A stretch of DNA of 38,901 nucleotides from Myxococcales bacterium (lineage in GTDB: Bacteria > Myxococcota_A > Polyangia > Polyangiales > Houyiibacteriaceae): contig JAHBWH010000065.1 in assembly GCA_019637115.1 (NCBI GenBank), positions 1 to 38,901 on the forward strand, given 5' to 3'. The notes beneath the pieces are model-generated. The model was given only the letters and a program-made list of their open reading frames with translations. It ran no database searches and was not told the origin of the DNA. Positions 1-7,632 of this stretch are shown piece after piece. The position numbers and the translations under genes were made by a program. Within the stretch, counting starts at the first letter, position 1, and each line of letters begins with the position of its first letter.

Positions 1-1
1 T

Positions 2-362
2 CGAGCGAGTGACCGTGCAGGGAGGCGTACCAGATCGATCAGCGATCTCCTCCGAGGGTCGGCATGCTCCTGCGAGGCCCGACGATGAGCGCGGCGGCGT
101 GGGAGCTCTTCCTCTCCCTCGACGACCGCGAGAACGCGAGGTCCCACCCCGCGAGGCGGTGCATCCGGTCCAGGTCACGATGGAACGAGAGCGTCTGGCC
201 TGCTCCGCGCGGGCCGGACGAGACCCCGGCGGCACCGAGGTGCCACGCCCCGATGTCCCTCGCGGCGAGCGCGGTCAGCCAACCCGCGCCGACGAAGCGC
301 TCCACCGTCGCCCGCCCGAACCCCGAGGTCGCCCCCGTCACCAACAACGTCTTGGTCATGCG
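2..362. repeat. eroded partial copy of the 5548-6367 locus
   Basis: Two blocks match the intact locus further right. Positions 2-34 match 5548-5580 with one mismatch, covering the last codons of the repeat-protein gene and the first bases after it. Positions 278-362 match 6283-6367 with one mismatch, covering the first 27 codons of the YdfG-like SDR. The blocks lie about 360 bp apart here and about 820 bp apart in the intact locus. The middle (35-277) does not match, so this is a duplication that lost or replaced its interior. Confidence 0.8.
39..359 (-). pseudogene. SDR 5' fragment fused to unrelated sequence
   Basis: The first 27 residues, including the Rossmann motif TGATSGFG, match the SDR at 5612-6364 with one difference (Gly for Ser). 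After GAGW the similarity ends abruptly. The remaining about 80 residues have no NNAG motif and no Ser-Tyr-Lys triad, so the product cannot be a working dehydrogenase. The tail stays open for about 240 bp, and I do not recognise it. The simplest reading is a gene remnant left by a partial duplication. A chimeric small gene still using the SDR start is possible but unsupported. Confidence 0.55.
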
Positions 363-450
363 GATGCAGCGCGCCGCGACCGAGTGATCCTGGCGTGGAC
401 CAGCGCGAGGGCGCTCGCCGCGCGCAGCGACACAGAGCTACTCCGCGAGC

Positions 451-999
451 TCACCGGGCGCGGTCGAGCACGGTCGTGTTCTCCAACCTCAGCGACCCCG
501 CCTCGATGAGCGTCGTCAGCCGGAGCTCAGTGTCGCTGACTCCGTCGACCCGGTACTCCTGCGCCGGTCCCATACCGGTCACGACGAGGCGGTCGCCGGT
601 GTAGACGTACCCGAGATTCAACGCGTTGCCGCCACGGATGCGCAGCTGTCCATCGTCGCTGATGTCCCACGTCGTCGGCGCGAGCGGTGGCGACGGCTCT
701 GACGCCTCGCCGTTGGTGCGGTGGATGGTGTGGCGGATGGTCCAGCGCCCATGCAGCGCGCTCGCGTCTTGCGCTTCCAGCCCCTCGGGCGGCCCCTCCG
801 CGGGCGCGCGCTCGAGGTCTCGCAGCGCATCGCCGATCAAGCGCGCCGTCTCGGGGTCGATCTCTTCGCCGTCTGGCGTCACGATCCGGGGTGCGATCGT
901 GGCACCCGGCGCGACCGCAGGCTCGGGTATAGGCCGGGGCCGCTCCTCGCAGCCAGTGACGAGCAGGAGGAGGACTGGGAGGGCGAGGGCGGATCGCAT
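451..999 (-). CDS. small lipoprotein of unknown function
   Basis: This is a 182-residue protein beginning with a lipoprotein signal peptide: MR, a leucine-rich hydrophobic stretch and the lipobox VTGC with Cys17 as the lipidation site. It should therefore be secreted and anchored by a lipidated cysteine. A Pro/Glu-rich linker follows, then a roughly 100-residue C-terminal region with alternating hydrophobic strands starting near HGRWTIRHT, which suggests a small beta-barrel or lipocalin-like fold. That fold is inference. A longer reading frame extends upstream, but the signal peptide fixes the start at 999. There is no obvious operon partner. Confidence 0.75.
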   Translation of the reverse strand: MRSALALPVLLLLVTGCEERPRPIPEPAVAPGATIAPRIVTPDGEEIDPETARLIGDALRDLERAPAEGPPEGLEAQDASALHGRWTIRHTIHRTNGEASEPSPPLAPTTWDISDDGQLRIRGGNALNLGYVYTGDRLVVTGMGPAQEYRVDGVSDTELRLTTLIEAGSLRLENTTVLDRAR

Positions 1000-1318
1000 A
1001 GCCCAGAGGCTAGATGTCCTCGGCGGAATTGGCGATACCGAGGATTTCGGTTTGGCTCGGCGGTCCGAACCGACGAAGGACACGCGGAGCATGTTCGAGG
1101 AGATCGGCCGAAGGCCGGTCGGGCCGACGAGCGGCGCCGAAGGCCGGTCGGGCCGACGAGCGGCGCCGAAGGCCGGTCCGGGCCGACGCGCCGACACCGA
1201 CACCCGCGCGGGCTCGCGGTGCGTCGGTGTCGAGCGTGCCGCGTCCTCGAGCAGTCGAAAGAGAGAAGCAGCCCGCGTCCCATGACCGAAGGAGAGACTA
1301 AGACATCCAATCTGCCAG
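1000..1318. other. intergenic stretch with tandem repeat
   Basis: This 319-bp gap separates the lipoprotein (minus) from the NapB-like remnant (plus). Apart from the 29-bp tandem repeat at about 1107-1195 I see no gene, RNA or clear promoter in it. Open frames crossing it have no recognisable product. Confidence 0.6.
1107..1195. repeat. 29-bp tandem repeat, about three units
   Basis: The segment aaggccggtc recurs at 1111, 1140 and 1169, giving a 29-bp period. The units contain gccgaaggccggtcgggcc and gacgagcggc, and the third unit has diverged at its 3' end. The units abut directly with no spacers. The repeat is GC-rich and partly self-complementary (ggcc/ccgg). Confidence 0.85.
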
Positions 1319-1785
1319 GTGCCGGCGTGGGGCGGAGGGGCGCCGTGGCCTCGAGGACGAGGTCGCCCGACCGAGGCCGAGATCCGAGCGGCGCTCGAGG
1401 CGCGGAGCGCGCGACGCTCGTACGACGGCGCGCCCCCGCGCATCCCACACCCCGTGACGCAGCGAGGCGACCTCGACTGCGTCGGCTGCCACACGAACGG
1501 CCTTGTGCTCGAGGGGCGTGTCGCGCCGATGATGAGCCACGATCACCTCGCGAGCTGCACGCAATGCCACGTGGGAGAAGAGGGGCCGATGCCCGGCGCG
1601 GCGCAAGCGCTGGAGAGCGGGCCACCCTGGCAGAACACCTTCGCCGGGCTCGAGGCGCCGACCCATGGGACGGCCTGCGCACGACGCACCCCTGGCGGCA
1701 GAGCTGCACGCAATGCCACGCGCCCTCGGCGGAGTTCGACGTCCGCCCGGACGAGGGCCTCACGCCCGTCGGAGCCACGCGTTGA
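1319..1785 (+). pseudogene. NapB-like multihaem cytochrome c, frameshifted
   Basis: The frame from 1319 carries a GAPPRIPHP segment, CVGCH (1478-1492), then CTQCH (1556-1570) followed by HV and QNTF. This is the order of the two haem sites in NapB, the periplasmic cytochrome subunit of nitrate reductase. Near 1655-1662 the coding frame moves by one base. The new frame reads PWDGLRTTHPW and a third haem motif CTQCH (1705-1719), ending at 1785. No signal peptide can be read upstream of the GTG at 1319, because a stop sits at 1283, so the 5' end also looks lost. NapB normally has two haem motifs, so the third is unusual. The stop overlaps the next start by 4 bp, which argues the second frame was the genuine 3' end. 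A one-base sequencing deletion could explain the shift. Confidence 0.65.
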
Positions 1786-2300
1786 GCACACACGGCGAGG
1801 ACGAGGATCTGCCTTCGCGCGTGCACGGCGCCGGCGACGGCTCCGCCACGGGCGAGAGGTCGGGCGGCTCATCTTCGGGCGACGCCTCGAGCGCGGGCGC
1901 CGAGGCGCCGACCGCCGCGGCGTCGCTCGACGCGCCGCTGACCCAGGAGGACCTCCCCGAGGTCTTCGAGGGGGAGCTCGACGGGGCCCTCTTCGAGGCG
2001 CTGATGAACGACCTCTCGGATCACGCCGAGATCCTGGGTGTGCTCATCAAGGGCGGCGCCGAGGAGCGCGCCGACGAGCCTCACGTCAGCCTCGATCAAG
2101 CGAGGATGCTGCTCGTGCTCGGCAAGGTCCGCGCGATCCAGATCCACTATCGCCACGAGGGCGCGACGTGGATCGACACGCTGATGCGTGGGCCGCAGAG
2201 CATCCGCCTGGTGCGGATGGAGGCCCCCGCGGCGCGCGTCCAGCCAGCGGCGGCGCCTGCGGCCCCCGACGAGCGCCGACGCCTCCCCGTGCTCGATTGA
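1782..2300 (+). CDS. unknown protein coupled to cytochrome gene
   Basis: This 172-residue protein uses a TTG start whose TTGA overlaps the stop of the cytochrome remnant, suggesting translational coupling. The first about 55 residues are Gly/Ser/Ala-rich and look disordered. The core from about residue 60 (LTQEDLPEVF) to about 150 is acidic, amphipathic alpha/beta sequence ending in a strand-rich segment (HYRHEGATWIDTLMRGP). There is no signal peptide or membrane segment, so it is probably cytoplasmic. I do not recognise the family. Its position suggests a role tied to the cytochrome, but that is only context. Confidence 0.6.
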   Translation: MSTHGEDEDLPSRVHGAGDGSATGERSGGSSSGDASSAGAEAPTAAASLDAPLTQEDLPEVFEGELDGALFEALMNDLSDHAEILGVLIKGGAEERADEPHVSLDQARMLLVLGKVRAIQIHYRHEGATWIDTLMRGPQSIRLVRMEAPAARVQPAAAPAAPDERRRLPVLD

Positions 2301-2337
2301 CGGATCGCTCTCGAGGTGACCGCTTCGCTCCTCGACT

Positions 2338-2366
2338 CGCGGCGCGGGGCCGCCTCCCGCGCCGCG
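2338..2366. terminator. hairpin between convergent genes
   Basis: A perfect 11-bp inverted repeat (cgcggcgcggg / cccgcgccgcg) with a 7-nt loop lies between the ends of two convergent genes. No T-run follows on either strand, so it is not a textbook intrinsic terminator. In a very GC-rich genome such a hairpin could still stop transcription from both sides. Confidence 0.45.
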
Positions 2367-2431
2367 CATCGACTGCTGCTCGAGCCTCGCGACGGGGTGA
2401 ACACGTACGGACGATCGGTGTGGAGATCGCC

Positions 2432-3823
2432 CTAACCCGAGCGCACCGCGCCACAACCCGGGCAGCGCCCGAGCTCGGCGGCGTACACGGCGTCGCACGC
2501 ATGGCAGACGACGCGACCGAGGTCGGCCGACGAGTCGAGACGTCCCAGCTCCGGGTAAAGGACCTCGAGCTCGGCCGAGGACATCCGGTCGGCGTCGAGC
2601 GCAGGTGACCAGATCACCTCGAGCGCCACGAGCTCATCCGGCGTCACCGCCACGGAATCAGTGAGGGCCCGCGCGAGCGTGTCCGGGTCGACCGCGCCTG
2701 GGAGGGGCGCGAGCCTCCGGGTCGTACCGACGACGAAGCTGACGACGACGAGACCCTCCCCTTCCTCTGGGCGCGCGCGCAGGTCGGCCGGACCGCGATC
2801 TCCACGCGCCACGTCATGCCGGTAGCGCGCCTTCAGGTCGTGGACGAGCGCGAAGAAGCGGCGCTCGGCGTCCGACTCGGTCGCGCGCTCCGAACGGACG
2901 CTCGCGTAGCGCGCAGACGCGGTCGCTGCGGCGAGCAGGCGCGCGCTCTCGACCGCCGCCCGGTGCAAGCCGGTCGCGCTGCCGACATCGACGGCGCTCG
3001 CCATCGCGTGCAGCGCACGCTGGAGCTCCGCGCGGCGCGCCGCGTCGAAGGCCAGGCTCACGCAGCGCAGCTCGCATCGACCGCCGTCGGCGGACCGCGG
3101 CGCCGCCGCCCGACGCCGTGACCTCTTCATGGTCCGCAGCCCAGCGAACGCCAGAAACCAGCCGAGAAACCCGCACACGAGCGCGCCGGGGGCGTTGGGC
3201 TCGATCGGCACGGCGAAGCGGTCGTAGCCGAGCAGCGACGCGACCTGGTCCCGAGGCGGCGCGACCGGAGCCAGCGTCGGAGGCGCGGACGGAACGTAGG
3301 TCCGCGGGGAATAGGCCTCCCTCGTCTCCGTCTCGTCGCCTTCGTCGACGGTGACGAACCGAGTGGGGAGGAGCGCGCGCTCGAGCGGTGGCAGCGCGCG
3401 GTGGGCGGCGAGCAGCGCGGCGGCTCGACGGGCCGCGGCTTCATGGGCCGCTGCCTCGCGAGCGCGCGCCTCCGCGGCGCGGCGCTCGCGGTCACGGGCT
3501 TCACGCGCATCCCGCGCCGCTCGGTCGCGCGCCGCCGAGTCGTCTCGCGACGACGACGAAGAGGACCACGTGCCCGATGAGCCCGACGCGCCCGACCAGC
3601 CCGATGAGCCCGATGAGCCCGATGAGCTCGATGAACCGGATCCGAACCCGCGTGACCCGCCGAAGCTGCCGCCGGTCGCCTGCGCACGCCCCGAAGCCGC
3701 AGGCAGGACGAGGCAGACCAAGAGCGCGACCACCCAACCCCGCCCGACGCGGTGCGACCATGCTCCCCGCGCTCGCTGCAAGACGGCGCCGCGTTCGTCG
3801 CACCTACGCACGTCCACGAGCAT
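2432..3823 (-). CDS. DUF1517 family membrane protein
   Basis: A hydrophobic segment (VVALLVCLVLPAASG) acts as signal peptide or first membrane span, followed by a Gly/Ser-rich stretch with GGSFGGS, then an Arg/Ala-rich coiled segment. A second hydrophobic span (ALVCGFLGWFLAFAGL) precedes a cytoplasmic-type domain. The segment VVSFVVGTTRRLAPLP through ELEVLYPEL matches the DUF1517 pattern (VV-hydrophobic, short insert, VEVxWxP, YPEL). The C terminus adds a zinc-ribbon-like CxxC...CxxC (CHAC and CPGC). The Ser/Gly stretch is encoded by 9-bp repeats (cccgatgag on the plus strand, about 3573-3635). The start is uncertain: the longest frame (3895) would overlap the divergent gene, so the ATG at 3823 was chosen, and a TTG near 3782 is also possible. 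Function is unknown. Confidence 0.7.
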   Translation of the reverse strand: MLVDVRRCDERGAVLQRARGAWSHRVGRGWVVALLVCLVLPAASGRAQATGGSFGGSRGFGSGSSSSSGSSGSSGWSGASGSSGTWSSSSSSRDDSAARDRAARDAREARDRERRAAEARAREAAAHEAAARRAAALLAAHRALPPLERALLPTRFVTVDEGDETETREAYSPRTYVPSAPPTLAPVAPPRDQVASLLGYDRFAVPIEPNAPGALVCGFLGWFLAFAGLRTMKRSRRRAAAPRSADGGRCELRCVSLAFDAARRAELQRALHAMASAVDVGSATGLHRAAVESARLLAAATASARYASVRSERATESDAERRFFALVHDLKARYRHDVARGDRGPADLRARPEEGEGLVVVSFVVGTTRRLAPLPGAVDPDTLARALTDSVAVTPDELVALEVIWSPALDADRMSSAELEVLYPELGRLDSSADLGRVVCHACDAVYAAELGRCPGCGAVRSG

Positions 3824-3893
3824 ACGCGAATCCGTGGCGTTGGTGCCTCCGATGCTCGCACCTCGCGGACCTTCCGTCGTACCCTCGGAGGCC

Positions 3894-5558
3894 ATGAGGG
3901 TGCACGCACTCCTCGCGGCCCTGCTCGCGCTTCCGTGCGCGCTCGTCTCTGGCGGGATCGGCGCGGTCGCCGGCGAGGTGATCGCGAGCGGGGGCCTCCG
4001 GCGGGCGCCGCCGCCGCTCCGCGAGGACGAGGTCGCGCCGCACCGCGCGGCGGTCGTCGGCGCGTTGGAGCGCTACGGCCTCGTCGCCGCGCCAGCCCTC
4101 GTCCGTGGCGTGATCGCCGGAGCGACGCACGCCGAGCCTCGCGAGTGGAGCGTCCCGCTCGCGCTCGACGACGGCGAGTGCTTGGGGCTCGTCGTCAGCG
4201 CGACGCGGCCGATCGAAGCGGCGATCCGGCACGACGCGCAGACGTGGGTGCGCGGGGGCCAGGACGTCGTCGTGGCGCTGAGCCATTGTCGACATGGGCC
4301 CGGCCCGCTGGACCTCGTCGTCCAGTTCCCCGACGCGCAGTACTATGACATCCCCGTCGACGTCGACGTCGCGGTGACGACGCTGCGACCTGCGGGTGAC
4401 GCGCGCTTCGACATCGCCGCGTTGCCTCGGGGGCGAGCGTCACCCGCGCTCGTCCGATGGCTCCGCGAGCACGAGCGCGACGTCGCCATCGCCCGTGACG
4501 CCCGCTATGCGGCAGATCATCCAACGCCGATCTTCGGTCCGGTCGAGCTCACCGCTCCGCGAGGTGCGCTCTTGCTCCCCGACGTCCGGACGTTGCGGCG
4601 CGCGCTGGCGACCGCCGCGGTGGTCGGCTCGACCCTCTCGCCAGAGGAGGTCACGCCCCGCACCTTCGGCGACACCGAGGTCCCCGAGACGGATGCGACG
4701 ACCGCCGCGCTCTTCGTCGGCGAGGCCGCGGTCTATCGCGTGCTCGCGGTGATCGACGCAGGCAACCTCCCGTTCATCGAGGGGCCGGACCTCCCGTGCG
4801 TCGACATCTCGTGGTCACGTCTGGCGCTCGCGTCGCTGGACCGCGCGAACGAGCGCCTCGTCCCCCGCAGCGCGGCCGACGCCTACCGGGTGTTCCGGGC
4901 GGACGCGGCCGGCGCGGACGTCGTCCCGTTGAGCGCGCGCGAGGGCCCCCTCGAGGAAGGGATCACCGTCGACCGTCGCTGCCCGTCCGATGGCCTCGTG
5001 TATTACCTCACCGCGGACTACGACGACGCGCCGTACCGGCTGCGCATCGAGGCCGCCGGCGAGGGCGGAGGGCCACGGCGTCCAACCGAGATCGCGCGCG
5101 CGGTCCCGGTTCACCCCGCGCTGCGGCGCGCTCGCGCAGGCTGCGACGAGCTCGCCGACCCGCGCGTCGCGACCGACGGAGACGGCGCGACGCGTTGTGT
5201 CGACCTCGCTCGCCGCGAGCGCTTCGGCGTCCACGGCCCGATCGACCTCACCGCGGCGCGCCGTGCGTACGAGCGCGCCTGCGCACACGGGACCGGCTGC
5301 GTCGAGCTCGCGGCGCTGCTCCGCGCCCAAGACCCAGGAGCCGCGCGCGCGCTCTTGCAGCGACGCTGCGATGAGGAAGCCGCGCTGGAGTGCATGGTGC
5401 TCGGCGACGACTATCGGCTCCGGGCGCGTGACCAAGACGATCTCCGGGCCGCGTTCGATGCCTACCAGCGGGGGTGTGAGCTCGGCGAGACCGGCAGTTG
5501 TCGAAACCGCGATGCGATGGTGACCCTCCAGCTCGTGAGTCCGCCTCCGAGCGAGTGA
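3894..5558 (+). CDS. secreted protein with Sel1/TPR-like tail
   Basis: A 554-residue protein with an N-terminal signal peptide (MRVHALLAALLALPCALVSG). The first about 400 residues have no motif I recognise; they are strand-rich and contain few cysteines. The last about 130 residues hold repeated helical pairs with spaced cysteines (YERACAHGTGCVELAALL, YQRGCELGETGSC), the pattern of cysteine-containing Sel1-like repeats used for protein binding in the envelope. The ATG at 3894 has a short purine-rich stretch (cggagg) just upstream and fits the signal peptide; earlier in-frame starts do not. It is divergent from the DUF1517 gene with about 70 bp between starts. Its 3' end is duplicated at positions 2-34. 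Confidence 0.7.
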   Translation: MRVHALLAALLALPCALVSGGIGAVAGEVIASGGLRRAPPPLREDEVAPHRAAVVGALERYGLVAAPALVRGVIAGATHAEPREWSVPLALDDGECLGLVVSATRPIEAAIRHDAQTWVRGGQDVVVALSHCRHGPGPLDLVVQFPDAQYYDIPVDVDVAVTTLRPAGDARFDIAALPRGRASPALVRWLREHERDVAIARDARYAADHPTPIFGPVELTAPRGALLLPDVRTLRRALATAAVVGSTLSPEEVTPRTFGDTEVPETDATTAALFVGEAAVYRVLAVIDAGNLPFIEGPDLPCVDISWSRLALASLDRANERLVPRSAADAYRVFRADAAGADVVPLSAREGPLEEGITVDRRCPSDGLVYYLTADYDDAPYRLRIEAAGEGGGPRRPTEIARAVPVHPALRRARAGCDELADPRVATDGDGATRCVDLARRERFGVHGPIDLTAARRAYERACAHGTGCVELAALLRAQDPGAARALLQRRCDEEAALECMVLGDDYRLRARDQDDLRAAFDAYQRGCELGETGSCRNRDAMVTLQLVSPPPSE

Positions 5559-5611
5559 CCGCGCAGGGAGGCGTACCAGACCGTCTCCTTGCGCGAGCGT
5601 TGCTGGGGCGG

Positions 5612-6364
5612 TCAGAGCGTGCGCGCCACCTGGAAGCCCGCGAAGGACTGGCTCACGGGCATGAGCTCGACGCGGTTGATGTTCAGGTGCGAGGGGAGGT
5701 TCGCGACCCACCAGATGCACTCCGCGATGTCCGCGCCCGTCATCGGGCTCGTGCCGGCGTAGAGCGTGTCGGAGGCCTCGCGGTTGCCGCCGGTGCGGAC
5801 GAGCGTGAACTCGGTCTCGGCGAGCCCGGGCTCGATGGTGGTCACGCGAACCCCGGTGCCGTGCAGGTCGGAGCGCAGGCCGAGCGAGAGCTGCGAGACG
5901 AAGGCCTTGGTGCCGCCGTAGACGTTGCCGCCGAGGTAGGGATACGTCGCCGCCACGGAGCTCACGTTCACGATCGCGCCGCGACGCTCGATGAGCCTCG
6001 GCAAGAGCGCGTGGGTGAGCGTGACGAGCGCCGTGACGTTCGTGTCGATCATCTGGCGCCACTGCGCGAGGTCGGCGTGCTGCGCGGGCGCGGTGCCGAG
6101 CGCGAGGCCCGCGTTGTTCACGAGCAGATCGAGGTCCGCGAAGGGCGCCGGGATCGCCTCGAGCGCTGCCCGCATCGCCGCCTCGTCGCGCACGTCGAAC
6201 GCGCACGGGTGGATCTTCTCGGGGCCGAGCGCGGCGACCAGCTCGGCCAGCCGATCGGCCCGTCTCCCGCACGCGATCGCCCGCCAACCCGCGCTGACGA
6301 AGCGCTCCACCGTCGCCCGCCCGAACCCCGAGGTCGCCCCCGTCACCAACAACGTCTTGGTCAT
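5612..6364 (-). CDS. YdfG-type short-chain dehydrogenase
   Basis: A 250-residue classical SDR. The NADP-binding motif TGATSGFG is at residues 8-15, NNAG at 83-86, and the catalytic residues are Ser135/136, Tyr149 and Lys153 (VYGGTK). It aligns along its length with E. coli YdfG, an NADP-dependent 3-hydroxy acid (serine, 3-hydroxypropionate) dehydrogenase. Shared landmarks include NNAGLALG, GNVYG-TKAFV, the IEPGL loop and a C-terminal NIN..E.MPV.QS.AG. Exact substrate is not fixed by the sequence. The start at 6364 is set by the Rossmann strand; a longer frame to 6400 adds 12 unlikely residues. It lies about 50 bp downstream of the NorF-like gene on the same strand. A fragment of its 5' end recurs at 278-362. 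Confidence 0.9.
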   Translation of the reverse strand: MTKTLLVTGATSGFGRATVERFVSAGWRAIACGRRADRLAELVAALGPEKIHPCAFDVRDEAAMRAALEAIPAPFADLDLLVNNAGLALGTAPAQHADLAQWRQMIDTNVTALVTLTHALLPRLIERRGAIVNVSSVAATYPYLGGNVYGGTKAFVSQLSLGLRSDLHGTGVRVTTIEPGLAETEFTLVRTGGNREASDTLYAGTSPMTGADIAECIWWVANLPSHLNINRVELMPVSQSFAGFQVARTL

Positions 6365-6413
6365 GCGCCGCAGTGTGTAGCACGCCCCGCGGCGGACCAA
6401 TGGCGCGCGGCGC

Positions 6414-6623
6414 TCAGGCCAAGATCACGAGGCTCGTCGCGAGCAGGCCGATGAAGGCGACGAAGGCCACGAGGTGCAGGCGGTGAGCGTGCCGGAGCTC
6501 CATCAGCTCGGCGCCGACCAGCACGGACTTCACACCCGCGGCGAGCAGCGCGATGCGGAGATCGGCGAGGGTGATCGCCACGGCCACGAGGGCGAGGCAG
6601 GCGAGGTAGGCGGCGGTTCGCAT
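6414..6623 (-). CDS. NorF-like / cytochrome oxidase subunit IV family protein
   Basis: A 69-residue membrane protein with two to three hydrophobic helices. It contains KSVLVGAELMELRHAHRL, close to the K-x(6)-FMELRH signature of the prokaryotic cytochrome oxidase subunit IV / NorF family. Members are small accessory subunits of haem-copper oxidases or nitric oxide reductases. It starts 28 bp after the NorE-like gene, so the two form an operon. No catalytic subunit (norB, ctaD) is in the window. Confidence 0.75.
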   Translation of the reverse strand: MRTAAYLACLALVAVAITLADLRIALLAAGVKSVLVGAELMELRHAHRLHLVAFVAFIGLLATSLVILA

Positions 6624-6651
6624 GAGGTCTCTCGGTCGAGCAGGCGCGCGG

Positions 6652-7281
6652 TCAGACCGCGAGGTGGAAGAGCGGGAAGAGGAAGAACCACGCGACGTCG
6701 CACATGTGCCAGAAGAGGGCGGTGCCTGCGACGCTCGTCTCGGGATCCTCGAAGCGCGAGCGGCCCACCTTCCGGCCGACGCGCGCCAGCATGTAGAGCC
6801 CGAGGAGCACGTGGATGAAGTGGAAGCCCGTCGCGAGCAGGTAGGCGTCCCAGAAGGGGCTGACGCCGAGCGCGATCCCCGCGCTCGCCTTGGCGGCGTA
6901 GTCCCAGGTCTTCAGCGCGACGAAGGCGAGACCCACGGCGAGCGCGAGCGCGTAGCGGACGCGAGCGCCGCGCCAGTCGGCTTGCCGGCAAGCGTGGACC
7001 GCCTCGGCGACGAGCCAACCGCTGGTGAGCAGCGTGAAGGTGAGCGCGAGGCCGACGCCGTCGTCGAGGAGGGCCTGCCCGCTGCGGAACGCCTCGGGCT
7101 CGGAGCCGCGGAGGAGGCCGATGAAGGCGAAGAGCACTCCGAAGGCGAGCAGCTCCACTGCGACGATGATCCACATCAGGAGCCCGCCGGGCGGCTCGAA
7201 GAGTGAGGTTCGGCCGTCGAGAGGGGCCAGCGTGGAGGAGGAGCCGCTCGTCGCCTCGACGGACGGAGAGAGCGCGGTCAT
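6652..7281 (-). CDS. NorE-like cytochrome c oxidase subunit III family protein
   Basis: A 209-residue protein with five predicted membrane helices, as in NorE (seven in most COX3 proteins). Landmarks are FEPPGGLLMWIIVAVELLAF at the start, TGFHFIHVLLGLYML in helix 4 with the conserved HxxH/G pattern, and ALFWHMCDVAWFFLFPLF in helix 5. Members support nitric oxide reductase or haem-copper oxidase assembly and activity in the cytoplasmic membrane. The start at 7281 has a GGAGG about 10 bases upstream; a longer frame to 7317 is less likely. It is the first gene of the minus-strand set with the NorF-like gene and possibly the SDR. A candidate FNR-type operator lies about 190 bp upstream (7465-7478). 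Confidence 0.8.
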   Translation of the reverse strand: MTALSPSVEATSGSSSTLAPLDGRTSLFEPPGGLLMWIIVAVELLAFGVLFAFIGLLRGSEPEAFRSGQALLDDGVGLALTFTLLTSGWLVAEAVHACRQADWRGARVRYALALAVGLAFVALKTWDYAAKASAGIALGVSPFWDAYLLATGFHFIHVLLGLYMLARVGRKVGRSRFEDPETSVAGTALFWHMCDVAWFFLFPLFHLAV

Positions 7282-7464
7282 CGCCGCCAACCTCCCAGCC
7301 AACCCCCCACCCGGCACGCAAGGAGGCCTCGTCGGTCGCCGTGCGCGCTCGCCGGCACGCGGACCGCAGGGGAGGACCGAACGAGCGGCCCTCGGCGCGG
7401 ACTTCGGGGTGTCGGGTGACGAAAGGTCATGCGCTCAACCTGAGGGCCTCGGCCCGTCCTGACG

Positions 7465-7478
7465 ATGATCCAGATCAG
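7465..7478. promoter_or_regulatory. candidate FNR-family operator
   Basis: The sequence aTGATccagATCAg contains an exact TGAT-N4-ATCA, the core of the FNR/NNR/DNR site TTGAT-N4-ATCAA. It is noncoding, in the divergent region upstream of the NorE-like gene. It shares the extended form TGATCnAGATCA with the site at 26590. Confidence 0.6.
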
Positions 7479-7580
7479 GAACGCTCGGACGGGGGCACTC
7501 GTTAGGGGCGCCCGCGAAGAGCGATTCTCCCCTCGAAACCGCCCGACGCTGCGTCACCCGGCCCTCGTCGCCGGGGAGCC

Positions 7581-7594
7581 TTGAGCGAGATCAA
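7581..7594. promoter_or_regulatory. candidate FNR-family operator, near-consensus
   Basis: TTGAGcgagATCAA matches TTGAT-N4-ATCAA at nine of ten positions. Its centre is about 45 bp upstream of the GTG of the acyl-AMP ligase. If it worked as a class II activator site (centred at -41.5), transcription would begin a few bases before that GTG, giving an almost leaderless mRNA. No Shine-Dalgarno sequence is visible there. Confidence 0.55.
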
Positions 7595-7632
7595 CGTGTG
7601 CATGAGCCGCGAGCGCTACCCCGGCTCCCTCG

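Larger units (their letters stand above)
7282..7632. other. divergent regulatory region
   Basis: This 351-bp gap separates the NorE-like gene (minus) from the acyl-ligase operon (plus). It holds two FNR-type palindromes, described separately, 116 bp apart. I see no gene or RNA in it. A short reading frame from 7581 overlaps the acyl ligase out of frame and has no support. Confidence 0.6.

Noticed and set aside
1107-1195. Possible CRISPR array from 29-bp repeats
   Set aside because: The units abut directly with no spacers, there are only three, and no cas genes are present.
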